The translations under genes were made by a program, and so were the position numbers. Shown piece by piece: positions 1 to 11,025 of a stretch of DNA of 64,000 nt; positions within the stretch are counted from its first letter, which is position 1, and each line of letters opens with the position of its first letter. Under the pieces are notes generated by a model that was not told the origin of the DNA, did not search any database, and was given only the letters and a program-made list of their open reading frames with translations. This stretch comes from Cryptomeria japonica (lineage: Eukaryota > Streptophyta > Pinopsida > Cupressales > Cupressaceae): positions 366,892,167 to 366,956,166 of the forward strand of contig NC_081415.1 in NCBI RefSeq assembly GCF_030272615.1, written 5' to 3'.

Positions 1-250
1 TCAAATGAATGTTATATTACTCTACAAAATGAATTACAATTATACAATGAGGTGCTTATAAAGAAAGCACAAATATGCCCTAAGCTAAATTTAAGAGATC
101 TAAAGTGAAAGCATGAGGAGCTAAATAGAACTCAACTCTTGCTAAACTAGATGCACAAAAGCTAAATTAGAAGAAAACACTCCTAAAAGAACTTAAGCAA
201 AAAAAAAAAACATGACTAGTTGTAAAAAATCTTGAATAATAGCTAAAAAT
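1..250 (+). repeat. Retroelement leader-like repeat, copy a
   Basis: This stretch is closely similar to 2004-2280 in the same orientation and to the reverse complement of about 1729-1870. Shared landmarks are the run around 'gaggtgcttataaagaaag' and 'ccctaagctaaattta'. It is probably the 5' leader or LTR-edge region of an LTR retroelement, because copy c lies just downstream of a tRNA-Met type primer site. It is cut by the window start. No coding region is recognised. Confidence 0.6.
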
Positions 251-1728
251 GCTCTAACACCCCCCCTTAAGTGAAACTTGGAGTGAGTAAAAAAAATCTA
301 TATGCATGAATACAGAAATGGACCCAAACGAAAAAAGGCCTAATTAGGTATCCATGTACAAACCAATGAAGTCTCTTTGAGTAGAGAAAAGGAGAAAAAC
401 CACATGGAAAAAAACCCCTCTCCAAAAGCAAGAGATGCAATGTATGAAAAGGAACATGGGCTGCTAAAAAGGAAGGAAGGCCTTAGATAGACCCCCCAAG
501 GACAACTTATTTCACAAAAGTACAATCAATATTCCCCCCATAGGAGAGAAAAGAAGAGATGATTTATCCCCCCCATAATAGAGAAGCTCAAATGCCAAAG
601 ATGAAGGCTTGAGGATTAATATTAAAGTTGATCCAAGAGTGGCAAACCACATGTCTTCCCTCATGAAGAAACAAATCCACTGGCTAAGGCTGAAGCAACT
701 CCATGAAAGGAGATGGAAGGAATAATGTCAAGATGTGTGCCATGGAAGACTGCTCAACTGCTCACATCTCTAAATTGTGATGTGCTATAACAATTGAAGC
801 AAATCCAAACAACCGTGAAGATACCTGATGAATAACCTTTGAAGGCATTGAAGTTGAGATGACAAAAATGCTCAAACTACCATCAAAGAGGAAGTGAAGA
901 TCCTCAAATTTATCCTCAATGTCTGCATTATGTGACTCAAAAAATAACCTTGCAATATCTACAAGAAGCCATCCCACAAAGTTGAAACTAGAAGGGAACA
1001 ATCAACCCGCTGAACTAAATCAATAGGGGTTATGCATGAGCCAATACTAATTTGATCAGGAACAATAGAAGATGATGAAGACTGAGATGCTATTTCGATA
1101 TGAGGAGTGAGATATGAGATTCAAGATTTGGATCCATCAAAACATGAAAGACTTATGATATACTCAAGCATGTCAAAAGTATCATAGTCATAGGGTATGC
1201 AATTAACATGTGCAAGGGGAATGACACAATTTTTTGTAGGATCCTCTAGAAATGGAGAGATATGAGGGTCTCCATAGATCTCCCAGAGGCGAATCCAAAG
1301 TGCACGAGGACATTTAATGTTCAATTAAGCAAACATACTTTCAAGATCAACACAAGAACAAATCGCTCCTACAACATGGTCATTAACGATCCCCCAAGTA
1401 TACTTAAGTACCCCTCTTTGAATTTGGTTGAGGAACAATTCCATATAAATAAGACAAAAAATCAAGCCACCAAAGATGTGTCAAGATACCCTTTTGTCAA
1501 GACTCATGATTGCCCCTTGTCAAGTTGATAAATAAGGATGAATAAAAAAACCCATAATACTTCCTCAAATGAAATAATTAGACCCTAAGAATCTCATCAT
1601 AGAAACCTCCAACAAACATATCCATCTCAAGTGCAAAAACATCCAAGTTATTGACAAGATAGTTAAAACATGAAAAATGGGAATCAAATGCACCTGGAGC
1701 ACAATTTGCAAAAAATAGTAGTAGATTT
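251..1728. other. Non-coding repeat-flanked sequence, no gene recognised
   Basis: Only short open frames occur here, at 762-1001, 1121-1324 and 1262-1528. None has a recognisable domain, and several overlap each other in opposite frames. The stretch lies between repeat copies a and b and is probably the inside of a decayed retroelement. I cannot name a family. Confidence 0.4.
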
Positions 1729-2120
1729 GCACTTTAGTTCTCCCAAATTTAGCTTAGGGCATCTTTGTGCTTTCTTTATATGCAACTCATTATACAATTG
1801 TATTTCATTCTATCTTCTTGCTTTCGAGTAAAATAGCATTCATTTGTGCAACTCTTGTTTAGGGAAGGTGTTTTGTTTGTCATTTGATCCTACAGGTGCA
1901 CGTGTTATAAAATTCAACATCATATCAAATCTCAATCTTTAATTCAACATGGTATCAGAGCTAAATGACAAATAAAACACCTTCGACAAATGAGAGTTGC
2001 ACAAATGAATACTATATTACTCAAAAACAAAGAATACATAATGAATTACAATTGTACAATGAGGTGCTTATAAAGAAAGCATAACGATGCCCTAAGCTAA
2101 ATTTAGGAGAACTAAAGTGC
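1729..2120. repeat. Large imperfect inverted repeat with primer-binding motif in the loop
   Basis: Left arm 1729-1885 and right arm 1963-2120 are reverse complements over about 157 bp with scattered mismatches. The loop is about 77 bp. Its right edge carries 'tggtatcagagc' (1950-1961), the usual primer-binding sequence pairing with initiator tRNA-Met. The right arm therefore looks like retroelement leader downstream of a primer site, and the left arm is an inverted copy of it. The right copy continues to about 2280, parallel to 1-250. A transcript across it could fold into a long double-stranded hairpin. Confidence 0.75.
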
Positions 2121-2280
2121 AAGCATGCATAGCAAAATACAAGTCAACTCTAGATAAACTAGATGCACAAAAGCTAAACTAGAAGCAAACACTCCTAAGT
2201 GAAATTAAGCAAAAGAGCAAAAATGCATAACTAGCTGTAAAAAATAATTAATAGCTAAAAATGCTCTAATAGTTAACAAA

Positions 2281-3447
2281 TACAAGGCAGTCGATAAATC
2301 AAATAAAAAAATTCTAAACACAACATGCAATAAATAAGACATACCTTTTCTTTAACTCTCTCCCACTATTAGGCTCATGTGTCCTTTGGTTAGAGAAATT
2401 TTTGTCTTAAATAAGCTTGAAACTATATTACCAAATCAAGAAGCCTTTGAGTTAGTTTAGGAGCAAGCTAATATTTTATAAAAATATCCAAGAAGAAAGT
2501 AATAGGGGATGATCAATGGAACTAGCCCTCCTTCAAGAAATGTTTAAGAAAGTTAATGCCTCAACACTTTTCTTGCTTATGCTTAATAGGTGCTATGAGT
2601 CAACGACACACCTAGCCATAGAAGAAATTTCATCACTATTCATTACCAAACACCATGCATTCTAATCACATCTCCATGCCTCAACATAATTGTTTATATA
2701 TTCAAAGACTATTTCCTTGTGAAGAGAGTGATCAAGTTGGTAGTCCTCTAGACATTCCCCCACTCAATTGTGCCATATGAGAAAGAGTGATCTAACCTCA
2801 TGCTAGTCATTGTAATGCATGTGCTGAATTGAGTCCAATTCAAACGCAATCACGGTGATTAGATTTGGAGCACTACAAGCTTTAGGTTTGATGTAGAACT
2901 ACTCTACCAAATGTTTCAAAGCAATTTGTTACTATTGTAAAATATAGAGCTCAATTAGAGGAATGAATCGAAATTTTAAAAACCTTTGTTCTCTTGTTAG
3001 GATCATATATACAACTACAAAATCGATCTTGTGGGTGCAAATCTAAACCAAGCACATGAATATAATTTTTGCAAATTTTATGAAATTTTACTTTTCACTT
3101 GTTTGAAAATATTCTAATTCTCATATAAAATTGCTTCTTTGGCTTCTTGGTTTGGACATGGTTTGTATAATGTCTCCCTCACATATTAATCCATGGAAAA
3201 GATGTTGAGTCAACAACTTTTGAACACAATAGAAGCCAATAAACAATCATGTGTATATGCTAAATAATATTGATGTAGTGCTGATATCATGATTCCTTTT
3301 AGGTTCATGATGTGCAATAAGAGTTGTTTAAATAATGTGTTTTTTAGATGTCCTAACCAAATTAAAATTTCTTCTTAATATAATTCAATCATTTTACATT
3401 TTAAAATGATCTATAACAACAAGTTTCAAAGAAACAACTATACTCAA
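2281..3447. other. Intergenic AT-rich sequence, nothing recognised
   Basis: No open frame with family resemblance, no clear repeat boundary and no RNA gene is visible. It separates the inverted repeat from the poly(T) run that marks the 3' end of LINE-A. Confidence 0.4.
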
Positions 3448-3465
3448 TTTTTTTTTTTTTTTTTT
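3448..3465 (-). repeat. Poly(A) tail of LINE-A
   Basis: A run of 18 T on the + strand lies at the 3' end of the minus-strand LINE, where a poly(A) tail is expected after target-primed reverse transcription. Confidence 0.8.
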
Positions 3466-3922
3466 AAACAAGGTGGCGGTGCCACTTAATATATTTTATT
3501 ATATAAAGCTAATTCAAAGAGCTCCCAGAGAAAAGAACCAATAAGAAAAACTCCGATCCTTTCTCTACAATACATAGAAAGGTTGTGAGATGTAAATCTC
3601 AAATATGCCAAAAAATACAATATCTTATAGTGTCCAGAATACCAAGTGTCATAAAACATCCCCCAGTATCGAATGTTTTCTAGAATGTATTGAACAAGAT
3701 GCAGTCTAAACCAAAACATCACGAGGGCTATGCACATTTACATAGCAGTTCATAATATGTCTCACTTATGAATTTATCCAGCTTACCATCCAGCACACTT
3801 CTCAAACCGATATCCCTTCACAATATACAGATGCAGCAAAACCACAGGACCCTGCACTTGTAATATCACACATACCAATTTATATCATTATGAAAAAGAC
3901 CACTGTATAGCTATATGTAATA

Positions 3923-5149
3923 TTATCCTGTACCCATATCCTCCAAAAAAATTTCCTTAAGAATTGGATAAGAATCAAAATCACAATTCGGACCCATCAT
4001 ATTAAGTTCCTCCTTGGAATTTCCCATATTTGCCAAATGATCTGCAACCCGATTCCCTTCTCTATACACATGTGAAGTGGTGAAGTTTGTAAATGTATCA
4101 ATTAGTGTCCATGCTTGTTCAAGTAAATATCTTATCTGCCAATTATCAATATTTCTCTTTATGCAAGCGTTGATAATAATAACTGAATCGCCTTCAATGT
4201 GTATATATGAGATGTTCAGTTTTTTTACTAGTAGAATACCTTCAAGTAAAGCACATGCCTCTGCAAAGTTGTTAGTACCCGACGGAATAAAAGCAGCTTT
4301 CAAAGCTAAAACACATCCTGTGTGATCCCTTATGCATACTCCTATCCCTGCATCAACTGGGTTCCCTTTGGGGGAGCCATCAAAATTTAGTTTGAAATGC
4401 ATTGAGTCCAGAGGACACCATTTCACTTTATTTCTATCAATTTTACTAGTTCTCACTCTCGGAAGACAAGGTGATATAGGAACAGAGATGCCCTTCCAGC
4501 AGTTAATAACTTGACCATCCCAAGAAGTAAATTCCCTATTTGAATTGAACTGATTTGAAACTTGAGCATTAACCAGTTCTGATACTGATTTTTCAATAAA
4601 ATTGAAAACTTTAGAAAGAGGAGATGTTTGCTTTCTAAAAATACGCTTATTTCTTTCCCACCAAAGTGACCATACTACTATGGATGGGATCACTTTCCAA
4701 ATACATGCAAAAAGAGAGGATGAGTATAAGACTGGCCATGACTGGAACAAATCCCATATATTATCTGGAAGAGGGCTGCTAAAGGAAAGCTTATCAAGCA
4801 TGAATATCCAACAATAGTGAGCAAAATCACATTGGAGGAGGAGATGATCTAACGTTTCACTGTGTTCACCACAAAGTACACAAGCAAATGGATGTGCAAT
4901 ATTCAATTTAACAAGTCTCTCACTGGTGAGTATTCTCTTATGTAGAGCAAGCCAAGCAAACATCCCTGCCTTGGGAAGAACACTATCATTCCAACAAAAA
5001 TTGTAGGCTCTTTGTGAATAGGATTGAATAGACATTTGATGAATTGCCTTATACCCTTCGTTGATAGAGTACTTTCCATTCTTCGCAGGAAACCATATCA
5101 ATTTGCCCAAACCATTAGAGATAAAGATAATACGGTTCTTGAGAATCAA
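3923..5149 (-). pseudogene. LINE-A ORF2 C-terminal part: zinc-binding and RNase H domains
   Basis: The 408-codon open frame begins at a TTG, so it is a continuing frame and not a true start. Residues about 45-135 match the plant LINE zf-RVT region, with tryptophans and the cysteine pattern CVLCGEHSETLDHLLLQC. Residues about 240-380 form an RNase H domain: NFDGSPKGNP, then FAEACALLEG, then IEGDSVIIINAC, then HVYREGNRVADHLAN, giving the acidic residues expected for catalysis. In plant L1 elements RNase H removes RNA from the RNA-DNA hybrid. The preceding part of ORF2 lies beyond the solo LTR. Recognisable frame continues upstream to about 5285 with a frame change near 5160-5210. Confidence 0.85.
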
Positions 5150-5280
5150 AGAAAATTTTACCTTTTGACCCGAGGAGATTGGGAGTAGAACTGGCTTTTT
5201 GAAGGCTTCTCAAGATCATCTATGTAATCATAAAGGTGTGAACCCCAATGAGCAGTAAATATGGGGATCATATCTACTAG

Positions 5281-5285
5281 GGACT
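5281..5285. repeat. Left target-site duplication of solo LTR 1 (ggact)
   Basis: Identical to 10159-10163 on the other side of the element. Five base pairs is the usual duplication for LTR retroelements. Confidence 0.85.
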
Positions 5286-5729
5286 TGTTGTGACGTTTTC
5301 ACACATCGCCCCATTGCAAATGGGGACCCATGTTTTTTGCTCGTTTTGTTCGTTTTTGCTTTGCTTTTTTAGGGTTTTGTTAGTTTGTTAGTTGTCTGGA
5401 TTTAGGGTCAAGCCTTAGGGTTTTAATTACCGTCTTTTCAGGCCAGAATCCAGTCACTTTTGAGAGCTTTTTGAATTTCCTTTTCTAGAATGCAAATTTT
5501 GAATGCAATGAATTCGCCAGAATGGTCTAATTTTCAATTGGAATGTTGATGCAGAGCTTAAATTTGACTAAGTGTTGAAGATGAAATGTGAATTTTTGTC
5601 CAATTGAATATTTTTGACCAAATTTTGACATTTTTGATTTTTGATCCTAGGCATCTCTAATGATTTGTTTTCGCCTTGTGAAGTGTTAAAATGTGTAAAA
5701 TCATGTTATTTTGGCTTGTAAGAGCAAAA

Positions 5730-7900
5730 TCGCTCCTGTCCCTCAGTGAAGGACGGGAGCTCGTTTTCAAATATTTTACTATTCCTGCAGGGTCAAGATG
5801 AATTACGAATTGGAAGTGATGGAGAAAGGCGAGATCTTTCCATTGAATATAAATTGAAGATTTTCATGAGCACAGAAATGCCTCCAGGGGAAAAATCGCT
5901 CCTGTCCCTCAGTGAAGGACCGGAGCTACAAATCCAATTTTGCTTTGTCCTTGCAAGATTTTAACGTCTTGACGATGTGAAAAGGTCCAAAGAGGTATAT
6001 TTTATCAAATGAATCGAACTTGAAGCGCTGTCGGGGAGATCAACAGGATAACAAGTCCGGCTTGAGTAAGGTCCTGATCCTGAAATTTGACTAAGTTTGG
6101 AAACTGAAAAAACCTCCAAAAACTAGATTTTGCAATATAACTCCTGGAGGTCTGAAACCACTCTCAAACATCCTGAAAGTATATATGGAATATAACTTAA
6201 AGTATAAGAACTTATACTTAAATGTTATATTCCATAAAAATTGTCCTGATAGAGAGTGCGAAAAGTCAAATTTCGCTCGTGTCCTTCTCCAAGGGTCCAG
6301 AGCGAAAAGCGCTCCTGTCCCTCTCCAAGGGACCAAGGCGAATCGCTCGTGTCCCTTACCAAGGGACCAGAGCGAAAATGCTTAGTTGAGCCATTCCTGA
6401 CCTTGTTTGGACGAATCGAGACATCAAAGGCATGGTGAAGGACGAAATGAGCATGATAGAGCATCCAGACTTGATCAAAAACAATAAAATGCTTAAGTTC
6501 GCTCCTGTCCCTCAGGAAGGGACCAGAGCGATTTTTGTTATAGATGATTTTCTCGCCAAGTTACGACCGATTCCAAGGCATGGATGAATGGAGTAGAGCA
6601 TGACAAATCCGTTGAATATAATTTTGGAAGCTGACAAAATGAAATGAAGGCCACAAGAGCAAGTTCGCTCCTGTCCCTCTCCAAGGGACCAGGGCGATAC
6701 AGTGGTTATGTTGCGTCTTATTCAAGTTTAGAGCCGATCCAAGTCAGGAACAAGGTGGCAAAGGACGTCCTAAGGCATTTTCGATCAAGCACAAGTTACA
6801 AAGGTCGTCACAATGAAAGGATTTGCACTCTAAGACCCAGTTCGCTCCTGTCCCTCTCCAAGGGACTAGAGCGATATCTCCATAATGACATAAACTTCAA
6901 AAGACAAACAAGTTTCGAGCAACCAAGAGGGTCGAAAGGACATCATTTCACGTAATGAAGATGGTTGCAAATTGGTAAAAACAAGAACAAGCACAAAATG
7001 ATGAACTTCGCTCCTGTCCCTCAGGAAGGGACCAGAGCGATATTGGATATATTGGCCAATTCATGCGAAATTTACGTGAGGTCAAGCTTTTGCAAGGTCT
7101 TAGAGGGTCCATGGTATGATAAGAAGGTGATGCATGAAAATTTCAAACGTAAAATAATCACCAAGATGAACATAGGGACCATATCGCTCCTGTCCCTCTC
7201 CAAGGGACCAGGACGATTTACTTAAGACTCTTCATTTTGCTTCAAGTCCATGCCAAGTCAAGGCTTCACAAGGTCATACGGGGTCCAAGGTTTTTTTTTT
7301 TTTTTTTTTTGAGATGACATGCAAATGTTTTGAACGTCCAAACATTGTCAAACATGCTAAAGAGCTCACATCGCTCCTGTCCTTTGGACAAGGACCAAGG
7401 CGATTATTGCAAGAACACTCATATTCCTTCAAAGTTGAGGTAAGGCGAGGATGGACAAGGTGAAGGACGGCGTTTGGAAGACATCACCATGAAGATCGAA
7501 GTTTAAAGTTGCTAAGATTATGAAGAAAGACATGGATCGCTCCTGTCCCTCTCCAAGGGACAAGGGCGATGATCCCTCTAAACGTCCAAACACCTCATGC
7601 AAGCAAATGGAACGAGCATAGAAGGAACGAGCAAAGATGTTATTTGCTTCACAATGAAAGATCAAAGATCGAAGATGCAAGGTCTACGTAAAAATATAGA
7701 GATCGCTCCTGTCCTTTGGACAAGGACCAGGGCGATGAACATCTAAAGGCACTCATGAACGCATACATGACGATCAAATTCGAAGAACCTGACAAAATGG
7801 TCGATATTGAACGTGGAGATGAAGGAGTTGAACGTTGAAGTTGCAAAAATCATGACAAAATCATGGATCGCTCCTGTCCCTCTCCAAGGGACCAGGGCGA
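5730..7900 (+). repeat. Series of about 14 spaced hairpins, ~166-bp period
   Basis: A core of about 33 bp recurs, starting at 5730, 5896, 6272, 6309, 6343, 6499, 6665, 6842, 7008, 7184, 7371, 7537, 7703 and 7868. The typical left arm is TCGCTCCTGTCCCT and the right arm AGGGACCAGGGCGA, so each core is a hairpin. Start-to-start distances are 166 (5730-5896), 166, 177, 166, 176, 187, 166, 166 and 165 from 6499 onward. The 187 interval contains a 20-T run at 7291-7310. Three cores at 6272-6375 are packed almost end to end. Linkers are only weakly alike. In the cores at 7371 and 7703 the inner stem is GTCCTT/AAGGAC in place of GTCCCT/AGGGAC, so pairing is kept. Confidence 0.9.
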
Positions 7901-8773
7901 TGAGGTACGTCCCTTTCATTTTCATAATTTTGGCGCCAAATAAACATTTCAAATTTTCCTTAAATGCTAAGTTCGATAAAATTGAAAATCCTATTTAAAT
8001 TAGCATTTAATATGGCGTTGATCATTTATTAATTATTTTGCCTTTATTTAAAATCGAAATTTACAAATTAAAAAACGTTGGCAAATAATTAATTAAGTAT
8101 TTTAATAAAAATTGAGTGAGCGCTTGATATTTATTTGTTTATTTTACACAAGGTCGGCCTTTTAAGTTTATTTTAAATTGCCTTGTTAATTACCAAGTCG
8201 GCCTCAATGAATTGATGGTGTAAGCGCTTATATAAGGAGGGTGGTGAAGATCATTATTTTCACATTGTCATTTTGTCATCTCAAGTGCGATTTAAGGAAG
8301 ACAAAGAGTAGTGCGAATTATCTTCAAGGTGGTGCGAACTTTCATTTCAAAGCAAGGTGGCGTGAAGTACTATCCAAGGAGGTGTGAACACTTGAGCGAA
8401 CTTGCCAAAGACTCAAAAGGTGGCGAAATTGATATTTTGAAGAAGAGATCACGTTGAAGACTATCTATACGTCAATTTTGCCTAGGCAATTTTTTCCCAT
8501 TTGCATTCTAGAGTTAGCTCTCTCCTGAGGTATGGCGATATGGATTTATTGTTTTTGAACGTTGATCGTCATAGCTTAAATTTTGAATTTTGAAATTTTG
8601 AGTTCATAGCTCAATAGTCGTTTTTAGGAAATGATTAATAAAGGACTTATCATTAAGTTTCCTAAAATTTGCTCTCTAATTTATGTTATGTATTGCAAAA
8701 TCATGGTACTAATTTTGAAATGTTGTGTAGGCATCAAATGGAGATCTCTTCAAGGAAAATCAAGCCGGATCAA

Positions 8774-8832
8774 GGACGGTCTTCGCCAGGACGGTCTTCG
8801 CCAGGACGGTCTTCGCCAGGACGATCAAGCCA
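8774..8832 (+). repeat. 15-bp tandem repeat, about four units
   Basis: The unit ggacggtcttcgcca occurs three times without interruption (8774-8818), followed by a degenerate fourth copy. It lies inside solo LTR 1 downstream of the hairpin series. The open frame across it (8631-8951) codes an artificial-looking repeat and is probably not a gene. Confidence 0.85.
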
Positions 8833-9305
8833 GGACAAGGGCGACCTCTTTCAGTCCAGCGTTCCAAGGCGAGGTACATCATCATCCTGCACATCAAGGA
8901 CACAAGGAGTTAGAACAAGGGCTCGTTGAAGAAGCAAATAATTCCAGATGAATTAATTAAAGCAAGCTTCTCAACAACATCAAGTTGAATATTTACCAAA
9001 GTTACAAGTGTCAGATGAGGTGGCATCCTAGTCATCACGTCTCCAATCAGTGAGGTCCATCTCAGCATGTCCAGATTCAATGTACTTAACTCATGGAAGG
9101 TGGCACAAACTCCGATGTACCTACCTCGGCTATCCATTGGTCGATTTTTCTAGAAGGGACATGTGTCCAAGCAATACAATTTTGTCATTGGTCAAGCATT
9201 AAATGTTATGTAATGGTTGTAACAAACCCTAATTAGGGTTTTCATTGTAAAATCTTGGCCATTGATCTTGAATTGATCTAAGCCATCAAATTGTATTGTG
9301 GGCAC

Positions 9306-9312
9306 TATATAA
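9306..9312 (+). promoter_or_regulatory. Probable LTR promoter TATA box (solo LTR 1)
   Basis: TATATAA sits in a block also conserved in solo LTR 2 (minus strand, 45352-45358), both followed by a similar 'catttgtaaaggc' type sequence. Conservation between two otherwise divergent copies supports a core promoter. Confidence 0.6.
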
Positions 9313-10158
9313 GCCCAGGCATTTCATTTGTAAAGGCTAATTAGCAATAATTAGAGAGAGAGTTGTAAATAGTTGAAAGTAGTTAGTAGATAGAGAGTAG
9401 AATAGGAGGACAAGGCAAGAAATTGTTGCCATTGATTGTAAACAAACTCCATTTTCATTGAAGTAATGGTGAAGTGTGTCGTTTCTTGCAATTTGCATGG
9501 TTTCTTGTTGAGTCTTCAATCTTAGATGGTAGATGATTAGATGAATGGAGGAAATGTGATTGATTGATGGTGGGATTCGTATATCCATACTACTAGCAGT
9601 TTGTTGATTGCAGACTTGCCTTGTGTAGTCAACTGGAATCGTTCAGCCTAAGCTCAATTTCAATTTGTCGCCTCTTCATTGATATGCATCAACTTGGATG
9701 GTATCTATGCCTGCGGTGATGATTTGAACATCATAAAGCTTCCCTAGAAGATCGCACTAGTCTTGTGTAGATGTTCCATTGATGTCAAAACAAGACCTAG
9801 TTAGAGTTTCATCAAAAATCAATCATTGCTCCTACATTCTTAGTATTAGGATTAGATCCTCTCTTCGCCCTTATCCTTTTTTCATTTCTTTTCAAATCTA
9901 AGTTAGTCAGAGCCTATGTCCAGCAAAGCAGATCGGAAGTTCAATCATCACATGTAAGTCCCCTTGTGATCCCAGCAAATCACATCATACCACTGGAGCT
10001 TGTCCACACGTGGAGACCCCACTAAAAGAACCTTGGAGTCTACCTAACTGATCCTTTATGCGAATCTTCAGCAGTTAGAGACTATTTTCTCAAGAGAGGA
10101 TAAGATGCCTTTAGGTATTTTATTCTGTGTATGATTGTGTATAAAATACACGTCAACA

Positions 10159-10163
10159 GGACT
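10159..10163. repeat. Right target-site duplication of solo LTR 1 (ggact)
   Basis: Matches 5281-5285 exactly and directly abuts the terminal CA of the LTR. Confidence 0.85.
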
Positions 10164-10194
10164 CCTCCAGACTAAGAGGGGGGAGACCACTCTA

Positions 10195-10911
10195 TTAATC
10201 ATGCCAAAAGTTGACTTCTTTGCCATTATGTACTTGCCACAATAAGTATCTAGTAATCACATTCCTATAGTCCATCATGAAGTTCCAAACTGCAGATCCT
10301 GATGGAGGATCAAGCATAGTAAATATACGTGAAGGGGTAGGAGTATCTAAATACTTTGCTTGCATAATTTGACACCACAAAGCATGTGGTTTTTCATAGA
10401 TATTCCAAACTAGCTTTCCCCCAAAGGCCTTATTCCTTTTTGAAAGATCGTGCAGACCCACCTCGCCCATAGATTTGCTTTGAGTCATTTTTTTGAGAGA
10501 CACAAGCAGGATCTTTTTCTCTTCTGAAAGATTACCTTTCCAAATAAAATTCCGAATAATTTTCTCGATATGAGAGACAATAGATTTTGGGGCTTGAAGG
10601 ATTGAAATATAGTAGTTTGAAATTGTAGCCAAAACAATTTTGACAAGAAGGATTCTGCCTGACAGAGATAACCATCTAGCTTTCCACACATAAATTTTTC
10701 TTTTTAATCTGTCAATCACAGAATTCCAAAAAAAAGGTTTCCCTACTCCCATAAAAAAGGGGATACCCAAGTACGATGATGGAAGAGAATCCACTGGAAA
10801 GCCCAATGTCTGGATAATATTGTTAGACACCATTTCAGAAGTATTGAATATGAATAGTTTAGATTTTTGCGCATTGATTTTCTGTCCAGATCCAGAAGTA
10901 TATATGTCCAA
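10195..10911 (-). pseudogene. LINE-A ORF2: C-terminal part of reverse transcriptase
   Basis: This 238-codon frame continues the reverse transcriptase after the VDD active site and includes the thumb-like segment typical of plant L1 elements (motifs such as SSYLGIPFFMG and GEVGLHDLSKRNKAFGGKLVW). It ends at FWHD followed by stop codons just before the solo LTR insertion. The family motif continues on the other side of the insert. Inactive because of stops and the insertion. Confidence 0.85.
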
Positions 10912-11025
10912 TATTTTCTTAATATGCCTTGCTTCTTGTATATTGGAACAGTCGAATAAAAGTGTGTCATCTACAAATAAGGTGTGGGTGATAGAAATTG
11001 AGGTATTAGGGATACATACCCCCTT

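Larger units (their letters stand above)
5286..10158 (+). mobile_element. Solo LTR 1 (4,873 bp) with 5-bp target duplication
   Basis: The insert starts TGTTGTGACG and ends CGTCAACA. It is flanked by ggact at 5281-5285 and 10159-10163. It has no gag or pol, no primer site and no second LTR. A TATA motif at 9306-9312 lies about 850 bp from the right end. The simplest reading is a single long LTR left by recombination between two LTRs. A large internally deleted element is the alternative. The LINE-A reading frame resumes in phase across it once one ggact copy is removed. Its ends and promoter block match solo LTR 2 at 44571-50915 (opposite strand), so this is a real family. Short open frames inside are not credible genes. 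Confidence 0.8.

Noticed and set aside
5730-7900. Spaced palindromic repeats resembling a CRISPR array
   Set aside because: The setting is plant nuclear DNA inside an LTR, the linkers are about 130 bp, cores vary and no cas genes exist.
6185-7998. Several 60-105 codon frames through the hairpin array
   Set aside because: They exist because the hairpin cores are open in several frames on both strands; there is no protein family resemblance.
5286-10158. Large non-autonomous element with two LTRs
   Set aside because: The two ends do not repeat each other in direct orientation and there is no primer site or polypurine tract, so a single LTR fits better.
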